From positions 19,672,001 through 19,736,000 of the forward strand of contig JARKIP010000053.1 of NCBI GenBank assembly GCA_029990175.1: a DNA stretch of 64,000 bases, given 5' to 3'. Within the stretch, counting starts at the first letter, position 1, and each line of letters starts with the position of its first letter. The notes under the pieces are model-generated. The model ran no database searches. It saw only the letters and a program-made list of their open reading frames with translations, and had not been told where the DNA came from. Below, one piece after another: positions 43,039-57,100 of this stretch. The position numbers and the translations under genes are program-made. This DNA comes from Petunia secreta. Its lineage: Eukaryota > Streptophyta > Magnoliopsida > Solanales > Solanaceae.

Positions 43039-46000
43039 TGTAATCACCTAATTTTGGCACCAAAAATACAAAATTACGTAAAATAGTTGTTTTAATTATT
43101 GTGTGATTTTTTGCTAGATTCTAGCCTTTATTTAGCCTTTTAATTTAATTTATTAGATAACAATACAAGAAAATTACTGAAAAATAGAATCATGTGTGGT
43201 TAGTGTCAATGTGACATTTAATGGCTTAGTATGCTTTTATTTAGTAATTGATTATTATTTTGTGTTGATTTTGATTTAATTGGCAATATGAGTTAATCGT
43301 TATAAATCAAAAGAAATCAGTCCATATCCTCCAGCCCACTTCTATTCTCGACTCGGCCCGTTGATTTCATTTAAAAGCAAAAAAAAAGTTTCCGTTATTA
43401 TATATGTTTCACAAATCCTTCAAAATAAGGCAAACCTTTTCCAATTTTGTACTGCCACTGTCCCTCCGCCTTCGGCCGCCACTCATTTCTACCGATCGGC
43501 GGATATATATACATCTCTGGACTCGCCATGACCCTCTCTCTCTCCATTTCCACCTTTAATTTTCTCAAATTCTCAACCATTTAGCATAGATCGAGGCTCA
43601 AAGTTCGGCTCAGAACCTAGCTCCGGCGACGGTGAGTTTTCCCGGCTAACTCTATACCTTTTTGGACTCGTCTTGTTCCCCTCTACGTGGTTCTAAGGTT
43701 GGTTTCCCCGAAAGCCCCGTTTTCCCCTTTCTTCTTCTCTGCCGTTAATCTCATTCCTAGCCGTGATTTGGTGTTTTGAAACTGCTATGGTAGTGATGCC
43801 ATGGTGATGCACGGATTTTGTATGATGGTTTGAGGGCGGGGATATAGCAGCAGTAGCTAGTGGCCCGTGGTGGTGTTTGGGTATTTGGGTTGTGATGATG
43901 TGTGTGGCGTATCGATGTCGAGGCAGTGGCTCGACATGGAAAGGCAGTAGCGGTGATGCTATTCTGTGATGTTTGGTGAGACAGTTTAATAGTGGCGTCG
44001 GGGCTGTTTTATGGTGAATCTGAACGGATAGTGGTGATCTTATCCGAGGCAGTTTCATGGGGTTGTTAGGTTCCATGACTGGAAATTGGTGTTATAAGGA
44101 CGAAAACGTCACCGTGATGGCGTTGTAGCTGATCCGAATTGTTGTTACCTAAAGCTGCGATGCCTTTGATTGTTTGTACGTCGCGGTGAGTTTGTTTTTT
44201 TTTTTTTTTTGGACGGTGTTGGTGGCTGACCAGCAGCTTCGGCGGTGTTGGTTAGAGAAAATCCAATTTCCACTCCTTTCTTATTGATTGTTATCATGTT
44301 TATTAGTATAAAGTAATTGTTTAACAAATAGATTGGCAGTAGTTAACTATGAGTTGAATGTTGGAAATCTTGTCTAGACTAGCATTAATGTGTATGTGTT
44401 TGTTCATGCCTTTGAATCCATGATGCTCATTGTTAGTTGAACTCACATTTGAATACTTTCATAGTATTAAATGTTGCTCAAGTATGATGAGTACTGATTC
44501 GTGAGTTTTGTAGATTAAGATGTATGCTCATCGTTTGGTTTAGTGGCGAAGACTTGTTAGGTGATGGTAATACTTGTCACATGAGGTGTCTAGGCTAATT
44601 AATACTTTGAACGGTTAAGCTTCTAAATAATAGTTAGGGTTATCTTGTGTATTAGAATCTTAAGTGATGCTTTGGTGTTTGTTTGAGTTGGATCTTGGAC
44701 CTATTTGCTTAGGAATACAAGTCCATAGGCCCATCTAGACCATAATTATTATGTCTTGTTTGATTTAATGTGGTAGGCTGTGTTTAGGAGCTTTGGAGTA
44801 GTCATTTAATTTAAGTTTGATTTTGAAATCTAGTTTTAGTTTAGTGTCCGAACAATCTGAAAATTTTAAAAGGAATCCTAGAAGTCAAATAAAGGGGACA
44901 AAAGCGAAGCTAAAAGAGGTAAGGTTTCAGCTTCATTTTAAGGTAGGTGAAAGGTTAGGATAGAAATAGGAATTTTTGCATTAAAGACCCTTGGTTTGTG
45001 TACCCCTCTACAGCTGGTTTTCCCCCTCATCTTCACTTCAGTTTTCCCTCCTCTTGACATCACTTTCACCCCAATTTTTTCCTTTTTTTACCCCTCTCTG
45101 TCCATCTATATAAGCTGCACATTCTCTTCACTCTAGACACCAACACATATCTAGAAAATATACACATCTGAATATTCACTATTCCTAAAAAATACACAGG
45201 AAAAACGTCAGAGAAAAGCACTTCTCTGCACTTCACTATGAGCTGAAAAAATATTTCTTTCACTCTTAAAAATTCGGATCTGAGAGATAGCGAAAAGACA
45301 AGAAAAGAAAAAGAAAATATGAGAGTTTAAAAGAGCAAAAAGAAAGAGAGTAAAAGAGTGAGGAAAAGTAGGATGAATAGAAAGGGGAAAGAAGTGAGCT
45401 TGTGTACAAATCTTAAGGATTAGGAGGCAAGGGTTCAAGGTTGTTTTCTTCTGGTTTATCTTTAGTTTAGTGTTGTTTTGTTTGCTCCTGTACATTGCTA
45501 AATTCTGGGCTAGCATGGTGTTCTCGTTGCTGTTTTATTTTAAGCTCTTGGGAGGTTTAACTCATCAAGATAAATATTCCGACCATTGTTATTGCCTTGT
45601 TGTATGTATTTGGCTTAGAAAAGGCCCAATCATTTATGAAATTTAGTTTGAACCAGGCCCCGATGAAATTTCTCTTTGCATGTCTTTACCCATGTTTTGT
45701 ATATTTTGTTTGCTGCTGAGTATATATCGATTGGCGTGAAATGAAAAGTATGATGTTGCTTTGAGCAAGGTCAGGACTTCGACCATAATTTAATATAAGA
45801 TTTAGGAAGTAGGTCACTAGTGTAAAAGCAGGGACAAGTATGATAAGTAGGACTTCAAACGCAAATTGTCTAAAGGTTCAAGTGTTGTTTAGCGGAAGCA
45901 AGTAAATCAGGTTTAAACAAATGCATACCTGAAAATAATGGATTTGTATGAATGGCATTAATTTCGGAATTGCATATCACATTAGCTTTACAAGGCAGAT

Positions 46001-46701
46001 TTACAACCTGTTTATAAAATGGTTAAAACTCTAGCACAAGAAATTTGCACCTCTATTGCTCGATTCGGACCTATTGTAGGCGTGAATAGATATAAGCGGC
46101 AAACGATTAGGCAAATTCAAATAGGCCAAGAGAAAACTATAAGTAGAAATAATTAAACCAATTATTTGTTCAAGATGGAACTGTTTTAAGTCATGAGATT
46201 TCGAACGGGTGAAGTACCTGCGCGATTTAATTGATTTAAATCGGAAGATTTCGAACGAGTGAAGTTCTCGCGCGATTATATTCGATTTGAGTTCTATTTG
46301 TTGAACAAGGAAAATTAATAATAAATTGAAGTGTAACAAAATCAAGGCAAAACATAACAAACAATTCAAAGAGTCGAAATGCGTCAAAAAGCAACTGTGC
46401 TCTGTACAGGACTTGAGGGTGCCTAACACCTTCCTGAGAATTAACCGAGATCCTTACCCGGAACACTGATGCAGACTATTAAACGAGTCATGGGTGTTCG
46501 AGGTACAATACTTTGGTGACTTTGCACAACTTTAACTTTCCAAGTGGCGACTCGGAAATCTCTAATAATTTGTGTACTTCTGAACACTGTCACATCCTTA
46601 AATGGAAAGCCCTTAATAAATAGAGATAAAAATTAAATCAATTCCATAAGCGCTATGAACCGTGAATCCAAGTGGTTTTAAATTAAAAAAGGGTCGTGAC
46701 A
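43039..46701 (+). mobile_element. LTR B of the array
   Basis: 3663 bp, shared by both units: a polypurine tract lies on its left and a primer binding site on its right. It is closer to LTR C than to LTR A at the variant sites checked (for example aaaaatacaaaattacg at its start). TATA box at 45107-45114. Confidence 0.9.
45107..45114 (+). promoter_or_regulatory. TATA box of LTR B
   Basis: TATATAAG in the same context as in LTR A. Transcription from here would run into unit 2. Confidence 0.65.
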
Positions 46702-46704
46702 GCT

Positions 46705-46722
46705 TGGCGACTCCGCTGGGGA
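46705..46722 (+). other. Primer binding site, unit 2
   Basis: The same 18 bases as at 35429-35446, three bases after the LTR end. Confidence 0.8.
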
Positions 46723-48617
46723 AGTTTAGAATCTCAAGCTTTGATTTTGTCGCCTGTCTGACTTTTTTGAAAATCTTGATGTAATATTGCCTTATCATTT
46801 GAGTGTTACTGCTTTAATTTTGCTTGAACTGTATATACACAATTGTCCTCTCTCGTACACCTCTAAGTCTTCTGGAACACTGTACACAAGCACGCCAGTT
46901 TTGCTTTGTCGGATGGACTTTCTGTCGTGTCTCAGGACACAAAAAGTTAACCCTGATTAGGAGGAGGTGCACTAGGTCAGGCCGTTAGACGTTGTAGACC
47001 GGTATCCCCGAGGCACTTCCAAATTGCAGAATCACTAGATCATGAACCCATTGAGTCACCTAGAGTTTAACATGTGCTTTTATCTAGGCCGATCTATTTG
47101 CATGTCATTAGACTTAGTGAGGTGCGGTACACCGGTACCGCACTTGTCTAGGCTGACTCCCTCGTGTCATGATGGGATCCGCATCCCCGAAAGACACGTC
47201 ATTGGGCATGTTATGTATTGCATTTATTCCAGTCGAAGGGTTGTTATGCTGACCGTTTATTGAGGACGGAGTTAACAAATTTTGAAAAGAAAAAATATAT
47301 ATATAAAAAAAAGGAAAAAAAAAAAGAAAAGTGAGACTTCAATCCCAAGTCACAAATAAATATTTTTGATAGTCATTTTATGCTACTATACTAGCAAATT
47401 TTTTGGAACAATCTTATTTCCGAGTCTGTATCTAGGTTGGATCCTAAGTTTGAAAATAGTTTTTTCATCATGTTACGCTTATTAAATGGTGAAGTTTTGT
47501 AAATCATTCACTGGTCTACATTTGTGTCAACGGCTTATCGCATGTGTGTCATTTTATGTCATAAGTGTCAATTTTGTAAATACCTTGTGTTTTGTGTTTC
47601 TCAAATCAAATAGTATGAACATTTCGAAAAGAAAAGAATAACAAAGTTTATTGTGTCTGTTTTATGTTGTCATAATTTTTTATTTTCTGAGTCACCTTTT
47701 TAGGGTAAAAAATTAAGGTTCTGTTTTCATAATCTTATTTCGAGTTTCCTTGTATTATGTCTTAGTTTTTGAAAAAAAAAAAAAATTAAAAAAAAAAAGC
47801 GAAAAAGAAGTGCAAATTGTGTCGTGGCTGTTTTTATCGTGCAGCCATCTCCATTTTCAAGAAATATTCAAAGGTCCATTTTCATGGCCCGGTCTTGTAA
47901 GTTTTGCTCAAATTTTGTGTCGAGTCCATTTTTCAAATTAAAATTCAAGTCTCTTGTGTGGACTCATTCTTGTTTAGTTAAATGTTAAACAAAGGTAAGG
48001 ATAGTCATTTATGATCAATTGAGTTTTATTTTACACAAATCCTCGTGCTATAGCCTGACTCCGCTTCAAGTCGAGTCTCGTTATTTTCATAGTTCAGGTG
48101 GACCCGCCAAACGTCTTGTCACCCGGTTTGTATATTTGAGTCATGGCTCTTGTCGAGTTTATATTTTTGAATTTGTCTCATGTCATTGTTTAATTTATGT
48201 ATGTTGTTTCAAGAAAAAAAAATTCAAGAAAAATATTTTTTTTTTTCAAAAAAAAAAAATGATTAAAAAAATAAATCAAAAATCAAGCTTGTTCCCCATC
48301 CCGAGTCACATGTCGTTGTTTGTTTATGTTCTGACATTTTCTCATTGAGACAATCTTTCTTGGGATACCGTCGGTACACGCGGCATATGCCGTGAACCAT
48401 TTCGGGATGACGCATAACAATCCTAGGCTTGCCAATGTGTATTTTTGTGCTAACTCGATCTCTTTATCTTAGTGTTTGGAGTTCTGCGGTAACTTGAGAG
48501 GACATTCTGGCATCATATCACCCGTACAGAACAGGATAAATGGGACCCATGATCATGACGTCTGAATAGGAAAATTCTGAGGTCGGCGCACATGAGCATT
48601 CCATTGAGCTAAATGAG
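46723..48617 (+). other. Leader of unit 2, no gene seen
   Basis: Near-identical to the unit 1 leader, differing mainly in lengths of A runs (47290-47325, 47770-47800, 48235-48265). Confidence 0.6.
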
Positions 48618-49980
48618 AGGTTGATCGAAGAAGTCAAAAATCTTAAACAGTTGGCGGCTGAGCAGAATGAGACGTTTACTAGAGAGGCCAAAAATCTGAA
48701 ACAGTTGGTGGTTGAGTAGAATGAGACATTTACTAGAGAGGCCAAAAATCTGAAACAATTGGTGGCTGAGCAGAATGAGAGGTCGACTGAAGAAGTGGAA
48801 AATCTGAAAAAATTGGTGGCTGAAATGTATCTTGCTTTTACCATGGGACGTGCACCTCCTCCCATGCCAGCCAGTCTCTCAGGCTTTGCACCGACCATCG
48901 TGCATCAGGCACATAGCCTGCCTACTACAGTTGAGGACCTTCAGTATTCTCCCGACTCTCCTCACTACTACAATGCAACAGAAGTGGCGGGATCCTCTAC
49001 AATGTGTTCTCTGGCACCACCACCTCCACTTGCTCTACCCTCGGCCTCTGCTCCACAATTCACTTGCCTAGCTAGGCCACGAGGTCCTAGAAAATAGAGC
49101 GAGAGACAGAGCAAACAACCTCACTCACACCCCCAAGCTCCACATAAGAATCATCAACGTTTCCATTCCCCACATAGTCCAAAATATCCCGCCCCTTCAT
49201 TCCACAAAGTATAGCCATATGCTCCAACATCTTCCTATCCGCAATAGTGTGCACGAGCCACACAAGCCACATATAACACTCCTCACAATCACTTCAAAGC
49301 TTCGCCTAACCTTCCCTCCAAGAAAAGGAAACATCCATGCTCCCCTCTGAGTGCATGTCATAAGAAGTTGCGATGATGGGGGATGATGAGGTTCACACCA
49401 ATCGGAGAATCTTACACCAACCTGTTTGAAAAGCTGCAACAAGCTAACATGCTGAAACCCATCTCAGGAAACATGAATCCAACTGGGAAAGTGGATCACT
49501 CACGTCGTTGCGCTTTTTATTCTGGAGCACCTGGACATGACATAGAGAACTGTTGGGATCTCAAAAAAATAATTGAAGTGATGATAGACAACAATCAGAT
49601 AAAGGTGGTGTGGGACGAGACTCAAAATATCAACAAGAATCCTTTGTTGGTTTCAAATGCTGCAAATGACATAGGTATGGTTGGGACAGTGTTCACAAAA
49701 GAAGACTTGAAAGGGAATGAGGCCAAGCACATTTTGGCAGTTGGTTTTTCCTCAGCCAAACGCCATGAGTCATCTATTGTTGTATCAGTCAGTGGGTAAA
49801 ATGCATCAGCTATCAACGCAACAAGGCTGGATGTGGTCGTTGAGCAAGCTCAGTGTCTAACTCGGTCATTCATTTGTTCCAAAGAAAGCATGTCTACCCC
49901 GATGATTGTTCAAGTAAATGAGCCAAAATCGAAGATGTTATCGAGTTTGAGGCGTGTCGACGACACCAACATGGCGTAAT
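48618..49980 (+). pseudogene. Gag remnant of unit 2
   Basis: Same layout as 37348-38709: 18-residue coiled-coil repeats, Pro-rich stretch, then FTPIGESYTNLF and CAFYSGAPGHDIENCW. It shares the unit 1 stops and adds its own: CAG to TAG within the repeats (near 48717) and TCA to TAA near 49797. Unit 2 has ILK-type variation at KKIIEVM, with one codon fewer in the A run. Confidence 0.8.
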
Positions 49981-52670
49981 CCGATGAAGGATTCAACAAT
50001 GTGTGAGTACATTTGTCTTGATATGAAAATGAACAACTGAGAAGTAACACCCCATTTATGAGGAGGTACTAGTTAACTTATTTTGCTGAACTTTCTGTGC
50101 ACATTATTTTTCTTGTTTTGATGTTCAAATCTTTATGTCTTTAATTCAATGAAAGGGAGTTCCACTTCTCATCTCAAATATGATATCTCTTCTAACTTCC
50201 CATTTTCATCTATTTAGTTTTTTTTTTTTTTGGTAATTTTACTTTTTTCCGGCTTCAGTAACAATGACATGCAAGTGGAATTTATGTCCTGATATAAGTA
50301 CATGGTCTAGTAGTCTCAATGAATCAACTGGACAGCAGGGATGAATATGATAAAGGAGGTTCGCGAAAGGTTCAAATTGCGTAGTTATTGTAGCTGAAAT
50401 TGAAATACAATTGTTGTGGATCGTCGTTGAAGCAGAAATCAAGGATGTCGAGTGGGTCGATTCTTGTCTTTGTACGACACTAGGTCGACTTATTACGGTT
50501 CATAGTTGTGTGAGACATTCTCGGGTCGGGATGACGAACGGCTTTTATTTTTGCTACCTAAACATTATACCAATTTGTCTACCTTTTGAGCCTTGTATAT
50601 TTTTTCTTTTGGCTACCCTCCGCTGGAATCAATGTCATTGTACTTGTGGAAAAAAATTTAAAGATAGAGAAAACAACAACACAAAACCTGGCACTAAGTA
50701 CTAGAGCTACGTCTGACCTGATTCCTCTCAAAAGGATACGTTGGCAACCATTCAGGTTCGGTCATAATAGGAGAAAGTTCCTCTCTCTCCTCTTTAACAT
50801 TGACACAAAACTTGCCTCCAAGTTTGTGGCCCCTACAAAGAAAAATCAAAGGCTCCAGTTTATCCTAAACTGGGGAAATATTTTTTTATTTTTAAGGAAA
50901 AGGGGAAAATTCAGTATTTCTCTTTGTTTTCTTCGTGTTTATCCCAGCTGAAGTATTCAATATCGCACTGCTTTCCTATTTCATATCAAGGGAAAAAAAG
51001 TTAACATCCCCCTGCTTTTTAGTTTCATATAAAAAATAATAGAAGTTCGATGTTCCGCTCCTTTTTAGTCTCATCCTATGAAAGTTCAAAAGTCCCTTGG
51101 TTAGAAATCGATGCAAGACTTGCCTTCGATCTTGCAGCCAAATCAAAAAAAAAATAAGGTCCCTAGATTCAACTAAACTGGGGCAATATTTTATTGTTGT
51201 TTTCCAAAAATTGATTCCAAAGATTGTACAAACACCCAAAACATCTCATAAGATGTTGTCATACCAAAGAGATCTCCAGTTTATTCTAAACTGGGAGAAT
51301 TTTATTTTAATTTTTAAAGAGTTGGTTTCAATGGTTACAATGTTCATCCACTCATCATATGAGATGTTTTTAAGCCTTTTAGTTAACTCTTTCAAACCCA
51401 ACAAAATCCCAACAGTCCAGATAAAGACTTTTTTGACTGATCTTTGAGAATGTCGCGCCGTATGTACCATTTTAAGACAAGTTGGCTCAGGGAAGTATGC
51501 ATTTTTATCTTCGATCAAAGAAATCAAGAGATGCGAGCACGATGACCATGAGGATGGATATACTAGAAAGAATGTGCAAAGAGGACGTTGAAAAAAGAAT
51601 GAATCATGTTGGTGAAAACCCGAAAGGGCGCCAAAAGACAACAGTGAGGAAAAAATAAAGAGAGAGGCTAGTCGGTGAAAACCCAAAAGGGCACCATTAG
51701 TCGAATGAGGAATGTCTAATTTTTCATCATGATCGGACCAAGAATGCAATTACCTCTAGATTGTCAAACGAGGGCAAACTCAAGGACATACCGTATTGAA
51801 AATGTCAAGACTTTATTCCAAGATGTATGTCATGTTCATTGAAGTCGTCATTTCACCTCTAAATAGTTTTCCTTCTATCTTTAAGGGACATCTTTTTTTC
51901 GATGTCTCCTCTTTAAATTTCTTCAATTCATCCTTCCTTCTTTGTTCTTTCAATTTCTTTTGTTTGATAATATGAAACAAGCAAAAAGAAAGTTTGGGAA
52001 AATTTGTTCACAGGTTTCAAAGTTGTACCATATCATTGTCAAGACTCAAATAGGCAACTCCCATGCCGCACCTCGGCAACAAAAACAACATGCCAGGATC
52101 GTACCATGGAACGACATACTGTTTCTGCAAGTGTTTAACTGGAGATCCAGGGGAACATTTGGCATAGAGTGACTTATTGTTGGGAGATCAGAAACAGATT
52201 GACTATATCAATACATTGTTTGTCTGAAATTACTTTGAAGGTCAAGCCAAGAATCATCAACCTCATTTTACAAGAACATGATTTGGGGATTGTGTAACCA
52301 GAATGCCAGAATGATATTTTGTGCATTGTCGGCAAGAGCAAGGACCACCCGAATCGGGAACAACTGTTCTAAGTTTTAGACGGAACATCATTTTGAATAA
52401 TTGTCGAGAATTTCAATATTCAGACAAGACCACATTAGGATAATGGGTCAGAGTCTCCAGCTGTCAATTCAAGACCACATGCGTGAAATCAGTAGAATTC
52501 ACACCTTCAAGACAACAGTTCGCCATGGGTTAATGACCAGAGAAGATATAATCTGCCAGGAACACGTCAGCCTCAACAACGTGCCCTCCCATTATAATGG
52601 AAGATGTCGAATTCAGCAAACAGGGCTCACCCTTGACAATGTAAAATGTTGTAGTCTCCACAATCAGAAG
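49981..52670 (+). other. Region of unit 2 where pol should be; no pol found
   Basis: Collinear with 38710-41404 and equally without pol motifs. The CCAGTTT/AAACTGG hairpins recur at about 50853 and 51276. A 10-15 base indel (gataatatgaaac, near 51966) separates it from unit 1. Confidence 0.7.
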
Positions 52671-53185
52671 TCTTAGTTTCAATAGTCGGGCACTCCCATA
52701 TAACATAAAGATTTAGTTTCAAAGTCGGGCACTCCCATATAATGTAGAAGTTTCAATATTTGGGAATTCACATATAATGTAGAAGTTTTAGTTTCAGAAG
52801 TCGGGCACTCCCATATAATGTAGAAGTTTTAGATTCAAAAGTCGGACACTCTCATATAATGTAGAAGTTTTAGTTTCAAAGTCGGGCACTCCCATATAAT
52901 GTAGAAGTTTTAGTTTAAGAAGTCGGGCACTCCCATATAATATAGAAGTTTTAGCTTCAAAAGTCGGGCACTCCCATATAATGTAGATATTTAGATTCAA
53001 AAGTCGGACACTCCCATATAATGTAGAACTTTTAGATTCAAAAGTCGGGCATTCCCATATAATGTAAAAGGTTTTAGTTTCAATAGTTGGGCCCTCCCAT
53101 ATAATGTAGAAATTTTAGTAGTCGGGCACTCCCATATAATGTAAAAGTCTTAGTTTAAATAGTCGGGCCCTCCCAAGATAACACA
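52671..53185 (+). repeat. Minisatellite 1 of unit 2
   Basis: About 13 copies of the unit seen at 41405-42068. The four-copy block present twice in unit 1 occurs once here, which accounts for the shorter length. Confidence 0.92.
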
Positions 53186-53194
53186 GAAGTTTGT

Positions 53195-53510
53195 TTTCGA
53201 GTTAGTTTCCACTCAAACATAAGCGGCCATTTTATTTTCAAGTCAAGATCCGCTCTGATATAAGCGGCCATTTTGTTTTCAAGTCAAGATCCTCTCTAAT
53301 ATAAGCGGTCATTTCCTTTCAAGTCAAGACCAGCTCAAATATAAGCGGCCATTTTTTTTTCAAGTCAAGATCCGCTTTAATATAAGCGGTCATTTTTCGT
53401 TCAAGTCAAGACCCGCTCGAACATAAGCGGTCATTTCATTTTCAAGACCCGCCCAAACATAATTGGCCATTTTCTTTTCAAATCAAGACTCGCTCAATCA
53501 TAGGCGGCCA
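53195..53510 (+). repeat. Minisatellite 2 of unit 2
   Basis: About eight copies of the CCGCT...AGCGG unit, in the same order of variants as in unit 1. Confidence 0.9.
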
Positions 53511-54147
53511 TCTCTTTTTCAAGGCAAGACCCCTCAGACGAAGCCGACCATTTTAAGTTTCAAATCAGACTCACCTACACAATGAGGTGCAGTGATATTT
53601 TTCAAGTCAAGACCCACTAGATAGTGGGAGCCTCGTTTCACAATTGAGATGCGGCTAACAAATTTGAAGAAGTGAACAATCCACCACCTTTTAGAAGCAT
53701 GAAGGTTTAGTCTAGGAATTATAACTTTTACATTTTTCAATGTTGTAATTCTATTTTTCTTTGTAAAAGCCATGACCACCAGCCAACAACCAGTGACTAG
53801 CAGCAGCAGTCTTAAGTGTGTCCAAAAGTTTCGAGTCAGTCCCAGTTAGCCTTAGCGTCTAGTGTGAGTCCTAGAGTGTCTAGATGTGTCTAGTGTTAGT
53901 CTTAATGACTCTAGAAGCGTTATGTCGTCTGTTTTAAAGCGGTAGTCCCAGCTACCGCATGTGAAGAATTACACTGACCTGAGTTCGGGGATATGTAGGT
54001 AGCCTTGTTCTTGGTTAGAACCGAAATTCAAGGTATGATCACTATTTTGCAAAGCATGCTCTCGCCTAGAACCGAAAAAGCCAAAATTAGTTGTTGATTA
54101 CATCTTTGTCTGAAAACTCTTCATGTTCTCGAAGAAAGAGGGGCAGC

Positions 54148-57100
54148 TGTAATCACCTAATTTTGGCACCAAAAATACAAAATTACGTAAAATAGTTGTT
54201 TTAATTATTGTGTGATTTTTTGCTATATTCTAGCCTTTATTTAGCCTTTTAATTTAATTTATTAGATAACAATACAAGAAAATTACTGAAAAATAGAATC
54301 ATGTGTGGTTAGTGTCAATGTGACATTTTATGGCTTAGTATGCTTTTATTTAGTAATTGATTATTATTTTGTGTTGATTTTGATTTAATTGGCAATATGA
54401 GTTAATGGTTATAAATCAAAAGAAATCAGTCCATATCCTCCAGCCCACTTCTATTCTCGACTCGGCCCGTTGATTTCATTTAAAAGCAAAAAAAAAAAAA
54501 ATCCATTATTATATATGTTTCACAAATCCTTAAAAATCAGGCAAACCTTTTCCAATTTTGTACTGCCACTGTCCCTCCGCCTTCGGCCGCCACTCATCTC
54601 TACCGATCGGCGGATATATATACATCTATGGACTCGCCAAGACCCTCTCTCTCCATTTCCACCTTTAATTTTCTCAAATTCTCAACCATTTAGCATAGAT
54701 CGTGGCTCAAAGTTCGGCTCAGAACCTAGCTCCGGCGACGGTGAGTTTTCCCGGCTAACTCTATACCTTTTTGGACTCGTCTTGTTCCCCTCTACGTGGT
54801 TCTAAGGTTGGTTTGCCCGAAATCCCCGTTTTCCCCTTGCTTCTTCTCTGCCGTTAATCTCATTCCTAGCCGTGATTTGGTGTTTTGAAACTGCTATGGT
54901 GGTGATGCCATGGTGATGCACGGATTTCGTATGATGGTTTGAGGGCGGGGATATAGCAGCAGTAGCTAGTGGCCCGTGGTGGTGTTTGGGTATTTGGGTT
55001 GTGATGATGTGTGTGGCGTATCGATGTCGAGGCAGTGGCTCGACATGGAAAGGCAGTAGCGCTGATGCTATTCTGTGATGTTTGGTGAGATAGTTTAATA
55101 GTGGCGTCGGGGCTGTTTTATGGTGAATCTGAACGGATAGTAGTTATCTTATCCGAGGCAGTTTCATAGGGTAGTTTGGTGCCATGACTGGAAATTGGTG
55201 TTATAAGGACGAAAACGTCACTGTGATGGTGTTGTAGATGATCCGAGTTGTTGTTACCTGAAGCTGTGATGCCTTTGATTGTTTGTACGTCGCGGTGAGT
55301 TTGTTTTTTTTTTTTTTTTGGACAGTGTTTGTGGCTGACCAGCAGCTTTGGCGGTGTTGGTTAGAGAAAATCCAATTTCCACCCCTTTCTTATTGATTGT
55401 TATCATGTTTATTAGTATACAGTAATTGTTTAACAAATTGATTGGCAATAGTTAACTATTGAGTTGAATGTTGGAAATCTTGTCTAGAGTAGCATTAATG
55501 TGTATGTGTTTTTTCATGCCTTTGAATCCATGATGCTCATTGTTAGTTGAACTCACATTTGAATACTTTCATAGTGTTAAATGTTGCTCAAGTATGATGA
55601 GTACTGATTCGTGAGTTTTGTAGATTCAGATGTATGCTCATCGTTTGGTTTAGTGGCGAAGACTTGTCAGGTGATGGTAATACTTGTCACATGAGGTGTC
55701 TAGGAAAATTAATACTTTGAACGGTTAAGCTTCTGAATAATAGTTAGGTTGATCTTGTGTATTAGAGTCTTAAGTGATGCTTTGCTGTTTGTTTGAGTTG
55801 GATCTTGGACCTATTTGCTTAGGAATACAAGTCCATAGGCCCATCTAGACCACATTTATTATGTCTTGTTTGATTTAATGTGGTAGGCTGTGTTTAGGAG
55901 CTTTGGACTAGTCATTTAATTTAAGTTTGATTTTGAAATCTAGTTTTAGTTTAGTGTCCAAACAATCTGAAAATTTTAAAAGGAATCCTAGAAGTCAAAT
56001 AAAGGGGACAAAAGCGAAGCTAAAAGAGGTAAGGTTTCAGCTTCATTTTAAGGTAGGTGAAAGGTTAGGATAGAAATAGGAATTTTTGCATTAAAGACCC
56101 TTGGTTTGTGTACCCCTCTACAGCTGGTTTTCCCCCTCATCTTCACTTCATTTTTCCCTCCTCTTGACATCACTTTCACCCCAATTTTTCCCTTTTTTTA
56201 CCCCTCTCTTTCCATCTATATAAGCTGCACATTCTCTTCACTCTAGACACCAACACATATCTAGAAAATATACACATCTGAATATTCACTATTCCTACAA
56301 AATACACAGGAAAAACATCAGAGAAAAGCACTTCTCTGCACTTCACTATGAGCTGAGAAAATATTTCTTTCACTCTTAAAAATTCAGATCTGAGAGATAG
56401 CGAAAAGACAAGAAAAGAAAAAGAAAATATGAGAGTTTAAAAGAGCAAAAAGAAAGAGAGTAAAAGAGTGAGGAAAAGTAGGATGAATAGAAAGGGGAAA
56501 GAAGTGAGCTTGTGTACAAATCTTAAGGATTATGAGGCAAGGGTTCAAGGGTGTTTTCTTCTGGTTTATCTTTAGTTTAGTGTTGTTTTGTTTGCTCCTG
56601 TACATTGCTAAATTCTGGGCTAGCATGGTGTTCTCGTTGCTGTTTTATTTTAAGCTCTTGGGAGGTTTAACTCATCAAGATAAATATTCCGACCATTGTT
56701 ATTGCCTTGTTGTATGTATTTGGCTTACAAAAGGCCCAATCATTTATGAAATTTGGTTTGAACCAGGCCCCGATGAAATTTCTCTTTGCATGTCTTTACC
56801 CATGTTTTGTATATTTTGTTTGCTGCTGACTATATATCTATTGGCGTGAAATGCAAAGTATGATGTTGCTTTGAGCAAGGTCAGGACTTCGACCATAATT
56901 TAATATAAGATTTAGGAAGTAGGTCACTAGTGTAAAAGCAGGGACAAGTATGATAAGTAGGACTTCAAACGCAAATTGTCTAAAGGTTTAAGTGTTGTTT
57001 AGCGGAAGCAAGTAAATCAGGTTTAAACAAATGCATACCTGAAAATAATGAATTTGTATGAATGGCATTAATTTCGGAATTGCATATCACATTAGCTTTA

